Positions 33,573 through 38,636 of a DNA stretch of 38,636 nucleotides are shown here, one piece after another (positions within the stretch are counted from its first letter, which is position 1; the number at the start of each line of letters is the position of its first letter). Below the pieces are notes generated by a model. That model was not told the origin of the DNA. It searched no databases and was given only the letters and a program-made list of their open reading frames with translations. Source of the DNA: Candidatus Delongbacteria bacterium. GTDB lineage: Bacteria > Delongbacteria > UBA4055. Location: NCBI GenBank assembly GCA_027858795.1, contig JAQICF010000022.1, forward strand, positions 1 through 38,636, written 5' to 3'. Position numbers and translations under genes: made by a program.

Positions 33573-34451
33573 ATGCAAGGATTATATACTGCTATCGTTA
33601 CACCGTTTAAGAACGACCTAAGCTTAAATAAACAAAAACTTAAAGAATTAATAGCTTTTCAAGCTGCAGGAGGAGTAGATGGAATTGTTCCTGGTGGAAC
33701 AACCGGAGAAAACCCTACTTTTTCTGAGAAAGAATTTCGAGAGATCTTTGAGATATGTACTGAGTTTGCTGACTTTCACAATATAAAAGTTGTTGCAGGA
33801 TGTGGCAGCAATGATACTTTAAAGGCTGTGTCACTATGTAAAATGGCTTCACAAGTTGGTGCTGATTCAGCTTTAGTTATCACACCATACTATAATAAAC
33901 CTAATCAGGAAGGATTATATAGACATTTTTCAGAAGTTGCAGAAAAATCACCTATCCCGATAGTAATGTATAATGTGCCATCCAGAACAGGAGTAAATTT
34001 ACTGCCTGATACTGTCGAAAGGCTCGCAATTCATGATAATATTATTGCATTAAAAGAAGCTAGTGGCTCTATGTCGCAAGTTCAAAAAATAATTTTTGCA
34101 GTAGAAGATAAAATATCAATATTATCCGGGGAAGATGATCTTATTTATTCAATGATGGCTCTAGGTGGAAAAGGTGGGATCAGTGTTACTTCCAATATCA
34201 TTCCTAAGCAAATGAGTATGCTTGTGCATGCTATGTTGAACGGTGATTTCGAAAAAGGATTACAGCTTGCAAAATATACAAATGAACTATGTCAGACTAT
34301 GTTTATTGACACAAATCCCATCCCTGTTAAGAAAGCAATGGAGCTTCTCGGACTTGAAACCGGTCCAACAAGACTACCTTTAACAGAATTATCTGAAAGC
34401 AATATTAAACATTTGACTAAAATTCTAACAAAATATAAGTTGATCAAATAA
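33573..34451 (+). CDS. dapA: 4-hydroxy-tetrahydrodipicolinate synthase
   Basis: DapA condenses pyruvate with aspartate semialdehyde in lysine and diaminopimelate synthesis. The 292-residue protein keeps the catalytic set: Thr43/Thr44 in PGGTTGENPTFS, Tyr133 in MYNVPSRTG and Schiff-base Lys161 in IALKEASGS. The numbering equals that of E. coli, which supports true DapA over other aldolase relatives. The ribosome site GTGGAG lies before the ATG. A metallo-hydrolase gene follows after one base. No other lysine genes are near. Confidence 0.95.
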   Translation: MQGLYTAIVTPFKNDLSLNKQKLKELIAFQAAGGVDGIVPGGTTGENPTFSEKEFREIFEICTEFADFHNIKVVAGCGSNDTLKAVSLCKMASQVGADSALVITPYYNKPNQEGLYRHFSEVAEKSPIPIVMYNVPSRTGVNLLPDTVERLAIHDNIIALKEASGSMSQVQKIIFAVEDKISILSGEDDLIYSMMALGGKGGISVTSNIIPKQMSMLVHAMLNGDFEKGLQLAKYTNELCQTMFIDTNPIPVKKAMELLGLETGPTRLPLTELSESNIKHLTKILTKYKLIK

Positions 34452-34452
34452 A

Positions 34453-35082
34453 ATGATAATAAATAAAATATTTCATATTCTTCAAGTCGGTGATATTGCC
34501 GAAAATTGTATTATTGCAAAATGTCCTGAAACATCAAAAGCTATTATCTTTGATCCCGGAGATGATCATGATAAAATTATTAAATACCTGAACAGTATTG
34601 ATGCAGATCCTGAATTAATAGTTAATACACATGGTCACCATGATCATATCGGGGCTATTTCTGAACTGAAACAAAAATTCAACATCCCTTTCTGGGTACA
34701 TAAAGCTGAAGAAGAATATTTATTGGATCCTTATAAAAATTATTCTGCTTTATCAGGTAAACCTGTTAAAATAAAGCCGGATAAACTTCTAACTGAAAAA
34801 GATATTATCCAAGTTGGAACTTTAAATTTTAAAATTTTACATACTCCGGGGCATACTCTGGGAGGTTGCTGTTTCCTTGACAACAATGTTTTAATTGCCG
34901 GAGACACGTTATTTGCAGGTTCTATTGGAAGATGCGACCTCTATGGTGGAAGTGAAAAGCAAATTATTCGATCTATAAAAAATAAAATACTACCATTAGA
35001 TGATAGTATTATAATTTTACCCGGTCACGGAAGACATACCACCTTAAAAGATGAAAAGATCTTCAATCCATTTCTACAGTGA
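34453..35082 (+). CDS. MBL-fold metallo-hydrolase (glyoxalase II-like)
   Basis: This is a 209-residue metallo-beta-lactamase-fold hydrolase. The metal site is His60-x-His62-His63-Asp64-His65 in VNTHGHHDHIGAI, followed by HTPGHTLGGCCF, the AGDTLF Asp, and ILPGHGRHT near the C terminus. This is the short YcbL/GloB-like subfamily, often called hydroxyacylglutathione hydrolase-like, with unproven substrate. It starts one base after the dapA stop with no clear ribosome site, so translation is probably coupled. It converges with the RidA gene, with only 8 bp between stop codons. Confidence 0.9.
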   Translation: MIINKIFHILQVGDIAENCIIAKCPETSKAIIFDPGDDHDKIIKYLNSIDADPELIVNTHGHHDHIGAISELKQKFNIPFWVHKAEEEYLLDPYKNYSALSGKPVKIKPDKLLTEKDIIQVGTLNFKILHTPGHTLGGCCFLDNNVLIAGDTLFAGSIGRCDLYGGSEKQIIRSIKNKILPLDDSIIILPGHGRHTTLKDEKIFNPFLQ

Positions 35083-35090
35083 TCTTTTAA

Positions 35091-35468
35091 TTATTTAACA
35101 GCTATGCAATCAACTTTAACTTTCACTCCGATAGGTAAAGCGCTTATTCCGAAAGTAGATCGAGCTGGAGCATCCGAAGAAAAATACTCACCATAGACTT
35201 CATTAAATTCTTTATAATCATGAAAATCTGTTAGAAAACAGGTACATTTTACTATATCCTCAAATGTATATCCTGCTTCATTCAATATTGCTCTAATATT
35301 ATCCAGTGTTTGTTTTGTCTGAGCTTTTATCCCACCTTCAACGATCACACCATTCTTCGGCATCATCCCAATCTGACCAGCAACGTAAAGTGTATCATTT
35401 ACCTCAACGGCCTGATTATACGGACCCTTAGCTTCAGGTGCATTACTTGTGTTTATTATTCTTTTCAT
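35091..35468 (-). CDS. ridA: RidA family enamine/imine deaminase
   Basis: RidA hydrolyses reactive 2-aminoacrylate-type enamines released by PLP enzymes. The 125-residue length is typical. The N-terminal APEAKGPYNQAVEV, VAGQIGMMP, the Arg in PARSTFGISALP and the closing VKVDCIAVK are family signatures. AAGGA lies before the ATG. A GNAT gene lies 16 bp upstream on the same strand, so they are probably co-transcribed. Confidence 0.94.
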   Translation of the reverse strand: MKRIINTSNAPEAKGPYNQAVEVNDTLYVAGQIGMMPKNGVIVEGGIKAQTKQTLDNIRAILNEAGYTFEDIVKCTCFLTDFHDYKEFNEVYGEYFSSDAPARSTFGISALPIGVKVKVDCIAVK

Positions 35469-35484
35469 GATATATTCCTTTAAA

Positions 35485-35928
35485 TTATTTCTTTTGTGTT
35501 TTTCTATTTATATAAATATCGTAATCTCCTAAATATTCAAATCCATACTTTTTATATAACTCGGTAGCAGGAATATTGTCCTCATGAACTTCAAGTCTGA
35601 ATTGCAGACCAAGATGTTTTGCATGTTCCATTACAACATCCATTAGATCATTCGCTAATCCATTTCCTCTGAATTCTTCAGATATTGCAAAATAATGAAG
35701 ATAAGTTCTTCTTTTGTCTGTTGTTACCCATGCACTTCCAATGATCTTATTTGAATCGAGCTTCATCAATATCAATCGACCACCATTAGCTACTGAATCT
35801 GAAATAATATCCGCAGTATCTCCCCTATGCTTACCTCCAACTCCTGTCTCTTCCCAGAAGATCATTAATTCATCAAAGTCTGATGCTGTGAAATCAATAA
35901 AATAATATTTACCAATAGCTCTTGTCAT
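35485..35928 (-). CDS. GNAT family N-acetyltransferase
   Basis: This is an acetyl-CoA-dependent acetyltransferase of about 147 residues with unknown substrate. The acetyl-CoA motif A is FRGNGLANDLMDVVMEHAK, and the C-terminal NIPATELYKKYGFEYLGDY is the usual closing segment. The frame extends back to a TTG at 35961, which lies inside a tandem 21-bp repeat and has no ribosome site. The ATG at 35928 with GAGAG upstream is preferred, though the true start is not certain. It precedes ridA. Confidence 0.82.
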   Translation of the reverse strand: MTRAIGKYYFIDFTASDFDELMIFWEETGVGGKHRGDTADIISDSVANGGRLILMKLDSNKIIGSAWVTTDKRRTYLHYFAISEEFRGNGLANDLMDVVMEHAKHLGLQFRLEVHEDNIPATELYKKYGFEYLGDYDIYINRKTQKK

Positions 35929-35957
35929 TTCTGCTCTCGTAACGAATTGTCTTATTT

Positions 35958-35999
35958 TCAAATATACACATACTTAATTCAAATATACACATACTTAAT
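35958..35999. repeat. Perfect 21-bp tandem duplication
   Basis: Two identical 21-bp units (35958-35978 and 35979-35999), beginning TCAAATATACACATACT, lie side by side upstream of the GNAT gene and reach its possible TTG start. A third, degenerate partial copy seems to follow. Confidence 0.9.
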
Positions 36000-36093
36000 A
36001 TTTAAATACACAAAGAAATTTATTTTTTTTAATGACAATTAAGATTATATTTGTTTTCTGTAACATTAAGTACAAATCACAAGGACATACAAT

Positions 36094-36486
36094 ATGAAGT
36101 ACATTATTTTTATAGCTCTCGGTGGGAGTATTGGAGCTGTTTCAAGATATTTGATCTCCAAACATTTGGATGATCTTTTTCCTCTCTCAAATATACCTAT
36201 CGGTACTCTGATCGTAAATATGATCGGTGGATTTTTGATCGGTTTGCTTTTTGCTTTGTTTCATTATTATTCTGTTTCTTCAGAAATAAGACTTTTCTTA
36301 GCTATTGGTATTCTTGGAGCTTTTACTACTTTTTCATCATTTTCATTTGAAACTATAAATTTATTCAAACAAAATGGAATGTCATATGCTCTGCTAAACA
36401 TAACATTAAACAATGTTCTTTGCTTGCTCATGGTTTTGGCAGGTTCATTTACAGTCAATCTATTCTTGAAAACAAAAAATATTTAA
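36094..36486 (+). CDS. crcB: Fluoride efflux channel CrcB/Fluc
   Basis: This small dual-topology fluoride channel has 130 residues and four hydrophobic helices. Signatures are GGSIGAVSRYLISKH at the N terminus, GTLIVNMIGGFLIGLL and GILGAFTTFSSFSFET, which carries the pore Phe/Thr-Ser track. The start follows AAGGA. Only one copy is present, so it would act as a homodimer. No fluoride riboswitch consensus is visible in the 94 bp upstream. A TATATTTG (36048-36055) could be a promoter element. It is followed by moeA after 13 bp. Confidence 0.94.
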   Translation: MKYIIFIALGGSIGAVSRYLISKHLDDLFPLSNIPIGTLIVNMIGGFLIGLLFALFHYYSVSSEIRLFLAIGILGAFTTFSSFSFETINLFKQNGMSYALLNITLNNVLCLLMVLAGSFTVNLFLKTKNI

Positions 36487-36499
36487 TCCGGAGAAATAA

Positions 36500-37690
36500 A
36501 TGATCGATTTTAATATAGCTTTAGAACTTGTAGGAGAAATTGCTCAAACTCTCGACTCTGTTACGATTCCTGTAGTAAACTCTGTTGGATATATTCTTGA
36601 TGAAGATATTTATTCACCTTTAGATATGCCACCTTTTATTAAGTCTGCTATGGATGGTTACGCTTTTAAAAATGAACTTAAGGATTACACGAAGAATCAG
36701 TTGAAAAATATTGGAATGGTGGCTGCGGGTGATTTCTTTACCGGTAATGTAAAATCTGATGAATGTATTAGCATTATGACAGGTGCTCCTCTTCCTGATT
36801 CAACTGACACTGTAATACCCATTGAAAATACGGAAAAAGAAGGTGAGTTCATCAACTTCAATAAAAATTTGATCACAGGTGCTAATGTTTGTCAAAAAGG
36901 AGAGGATATTTCCAAGGGAGCTTTAATCTTAGAAAAAGGAATCCTGATCAAAGTTTCACATATAGCATTATTATCCTCAGCAGGATATAAAATTATAAAA
37001 GTTATCAGAAAACCTAGAATTGCCATTTTGAATACGGGTAGTGAGATCATAGAGCCCGGAGAAGAACTGAAAGCGGGACAAATTTATAATAGTAACGGGC
37101 AAATGCTTCAAGCTATGTGCAATAATTTAAACTATGATGCTGATTATATCGGCATTGCTGAAGATACTGAGGAAACTTTGAAAAATGCTATCAAACAAGG
37201 TTTGGAGTATGATATTCTTTTGATATCCGGTGGTGTATCTATGGGTGAATTTGACCTGGTACCCGATATGTTGAAAGAATCGGGAGTTGAAAAAGTTTTC
37301 CACAAAGTTAAGATAAAACCAGGTAAACCTCTTTTCTTCGGTCAACACTCTAATGGTTTAGTATTTGGTCTTCCCGGAAATCCATTGTCGAATTTTGTAG
37401 GTTTTACATTATTCGTTACAACTGCTGTTAGAAAAATAAGTTCGCAGTCAGATATTTATCCTGAATTCAGAACCGGAACCATGACAAAAGAATTCAAACA
37501 AAGACCAGGAAGAAGGAATTTCTTTCCTGCAACTATAGAGAAAAATAATGATAAATACTTTATCACACCCGTTAATTCTAACGGATCAGCTGATATTATG
37601 TCCCTTTCTAAAGCTGATGGATTTTTGATCGCACATGAGAATGCTTCTGTCATCAAAGAAGGTGAAACAACTGAATTTATTCTGTTTTAA
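36500..37690 (+). CDS. moeA: Molybdopterin molybdenumtransferase MoeA
   Basis: MoeA inserts molybdate into adenylated molybdopterin. The 396 residues include PPFIKSAMDGYAF near the N terminus, IMTGAPLPDSTDTVIPIE, GEDISKGALILEKG, LNTGSEIIEPGE, the substrate-binding SGGVSMGEFDLVPD and FGLPGNPLSN. A C-terminal domain IV follows. The ribosome site is CCGGAG. It lies 13 bp after crcB. The MOSC protein gene downstream supports a molybdenum-cofactor context, although no MoaA-E gene is in the window. Confidence 0.95.
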   Translation: MIDFNIALELVGEIAQTLDSVTIPVVNSVGYILDEDIYSPLDMPPFIKSAMDGYAFKNELKDYTKNQLKNIGMVAAGDFFTGNVKSDECISIMTGAPLPDSTDTVIPIENTEKEGEFINFNKNLITGANVCQKGEDISKGALILEKGILIKVSHIALLSSAGYKIIKVIRKPRIAILNTGSEIIEPGEELKAGQIYNSNGQMLQAMCNNLNYDADYIGIAEDTEETLKNAIKQGLEYDILLISGGVSMGEFDLVPDMLKESGVEKVFHKVKIKPGKPLFFGQHSNGLVFGLPGNPLSNFVGFTLFVTTAVRKISSQSDIYPEFRTGTMTKEFKQRPGRRNFFPATIEKNNDKYFITPVNSNGSADIMSLSKADGFLIAHENASVIKEGETTEFILF

Positions 37691-37709
37691 AAGTGGTACT
37701 TTTAAATAG

Positions 37710-37765
37710 GTATGAGGTATGAGGTATAAGGTATGAGGTATAAGGTATGAAGTATAAGGTATGAA
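37710..37765. repeat. Heptanucleotide tandem array (8 units)
   Basis: Eight 7-bp units follow GTATGAG/GTATAAG/GTATGAA between moeA and the MOSC gene. The array resembles the one at 316-378 in unit length and in its position beside a palindromic repeat. It is too short and too regular to code for a protein. Confidence 0.88.
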
Positions 37766-37799
37766 TTGGGTTATTTCACCCCATCGTATATTATTAAAT

Positions 37800-37828
37800 T
37801 GTCATCCTCGGACTTGATCCGGGGATCT
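37800..37828 (+). repeat. Dispersed palindromic repeat before the MOSC gene
   Basis: The element begins TGTCATCCTCGGACTTGATC and ends GGGGATCT. A diverged inverted copy is at 205-243. It ends exactly where the AGGAG ribosome site of the MOSC gene begins, so the insertion defines the leader of that gene. Confidence 0.7.
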
Positions 37829-37837
37829 AGGAGCATT

Positions 37838-38329
37838 ATGAAAGGTAAAATATTTTCAATAAATATCGCAGAAAAGAAAAAAGGTGGTAAGTCTTCTGTC
37901 CAATCAGGAGAATTAATTAAAGATATCGGTTTAAAAGGTGATGCTTACAATAAACCCGGAGATCGACAAATTTCTCTCATCTCTATCGAAAAAATAAATG
38001 AGCAGGACTTTTGTCCCCGAGTAAGAGTTAGCGGAGAGCTAATTCCAGGTGATTTCTCTGAGACACTTACTATTGAAGGAATGAATTTTGAGGATGTTTC
38101 AGTCGGAGATACTTTTAAGATCGGAGAAAATGCTCTAATCGAGATCTCTCAGATAGGAATGACTTGCTATAAATTCTGCCCAATCGGGAAAGAAAAAGAT
38201 GAATGTCCCCTACCAAAATATTTTTTATTCGCTAAAGTTTTGAAGAGTGGAGTTGTGGTGATTGATGACACATTTAAGAAAATTTTAAGGATTAACAAAA
38301 AAATAATTAAACAATTTGATAATACCTAA
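37838..38329 (+). CDS. MOSC domain protein
   Basis: This is a stand-alone MOSC domain of about 163 residues, a fold used in molybdenum-cofactor sulfuration and transfer. Visible landmarks are GLKGDAYNKPGDRQISLIS, PGDFSETLTIEGMNF and the conserved Cys in QIGMTCYKFCP. The frame extends back to 37766, but those codons read through the palindromic repeat. The ATG at 37838 has AGGAG five bases upstream and is used here. It follows moeA on the same strand, in line with a molybdopterin role. Its exact target is unknown. Confidence 0.88.
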   Translation: MKGKIFSINIAEKKKGGKSSVQSGELIKDIGLKGDAYNKPGDRQISLISIEKINEQDFCPRVRVSGELIPGDFSETLTIEGMNFEDVSVGDTFKIGENALIEISQIGMTCYKFCPIGKEKDECPLPKYFLFAKVLKSGVVVIDDTFKKILRINKKIIKQFDNT

Positions 38330-38440
38330 AACAATTAGTAAATTCATTAACATACAATACTTATAACATAAATATGACACAACCAATGAAAAAGATTGAG
38401 TTAGAACATATAATTTATCAAAACGCGAATATACATGAGA

Positions 38441-38515
38441 AAAAAACGACGTACGGCGTTTTGCCATTTTAATTAGGCATAAACTAGACAGCAAAAGGAA
38501 GTACGTCTTTTTGCC
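38441..38515. repeat. Paired palindrome/direct-repeat element upstream of the last gene
   Basis: Two similar 15-bp units, GTACGGCGTTTTGCC (38451-38465) and GTACGTCTTTTTGCC (38501-38515), lie exactly 50 bp apart. The first sits in a near-perfect palindrome, AAAACG-A-CGTACG-G-CGTTTT. The second forms an imperfect hairpin with GCAAAAG upstream (38491-38514). The rest of 38330-38555 shows no gene. Confidence 0.6.
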
Positions 38516-38555
38516 GCACGTTAGCTTACATAAATTTTAAATTAAAGGAGGACAC

Positions 38556-38636
38556 ATGAGCGCAGATGTTTACAAGAAAGCAAGAGATCGTAGAATTTTC
38601 ATGAAAGCAAACTACGATGATTGGCATTCATTGACA
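38556..38636 (+). CDS. Partial CDS at the window edge, possibly a nitroreductase-family enzyme
   Basis: Only the first 27 codons are visible. A perfect AAAGGAGG ribosome site lies five bases before the ATG, so the start is clear. The sequence begins MSADVYKKARDRRIFMKANY and ends YDDWHSLT. Openings of the type R-x-F-M-K-x-(5)-W occur in SagB/ThcOx-like nitroreductases, but this is too short for a firm call. The rest lies outside the window. Confidence 0.55.
   Translation, partial: MSADVYKKARDRRIFMKANYDDWHSLT

Noticed and set aside
36000..36093. Fluoride riboswitch upstream of crcB
   Set aside because: The conserved GGNGAUGG...CUGAUG features are not present in this AT-rich leader.
38500..38530. 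CGTTAGC near the end of the window as an integron attC right core
   Set aside because: It does not fit GTTRRRY, and no matching left core, cassette or integrase gene is visible.

Overview
The window is AT-rich bacterial chromosome with tightly packed genes. It carries one tRNA gene and about 35 protein genes. There are no transposases, phage genes, CRISPR arrays or rRNA. The organism is probably a Gram-negative anaerobe near the Fibrobacteres-Chlorobi-Bacteroidetes group, for example a candidate phylum such as Delongbacteria or Cloacimonadota; that placement is an inference. In favour are an outer-membrane secretin, a lipoprotein, a SecA with the large insertion familiar from that group, and butyrate/branched-chain acid fermentation genes. 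Clear AGGAG-type ribosome binding sites and a textbook TTGACA-17-TATATT promoter argue against Bacteroidota proper.

Layout. 1-480: tRNA-Leu(UAG) and an intergenic repeat cluster. 479-2367 (+): a biotin-dependent acyl-CoA carboxylase/decarboxylase subunit and its biotin carrier. 2425-3690 (-): two unrecognised small membrane proteins. 3889-6839 (+): a U32/RlhA-like protein overlapping a YhcC-like radical SAM protein. 6840-7213: repeats and a promoter. 7214-8388 (+): SPFH/prohibitin and PspC proteins. 8553-11480 (+): two tandem phosphate butyryltransferases and butyrate kinase. 11528-17098 (-): mraY, a DinG-type exonuclease-helicase and gcvPB. 17225-32020 (-): a long co-oriented run read as rnhA, nusB, a phosphoesterase, secA, topA, a ParA ATPase, pilM/N/O-like genes, a PilP-position gene, a secretin, a metallophosphatase lipoprotein and an LPP20/FlgT-like protein. 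32148-33434 (-): a cache-domain sensor that stops after its HisKA domain. 33573-35082 (+): dapA and a metallo-hydrolase. 35091-35928 (-): RidA and a GNAT acetyltransferase. 36094-38329 (+): crcB, moeA and a MOSC protein. The window ends inside a gene that begins at 38556.

Common themes are fermentation and amino-acid catabolism (ptb-ptb-buk, gcvPB, the acyl-CoA carboxyltransferase), housekeeping nucleic-acid and secretion functions joined to type IV pilus assembly, and molybdenum-cofactor handling. The most unusual items are: a 42-bp tandem copy of the secA 3' end that differs only at third codon positions; a histidine-kinase-like receptor with no ATPase domain; a ParA gene and a motif-repeat PilM in the pilus operon; an Asp8-Gly3-Arg4 protein tail; and three families of small intergenic repeats (twin hairpins, heptamer arrays and TGTCA...TCT palindromes).
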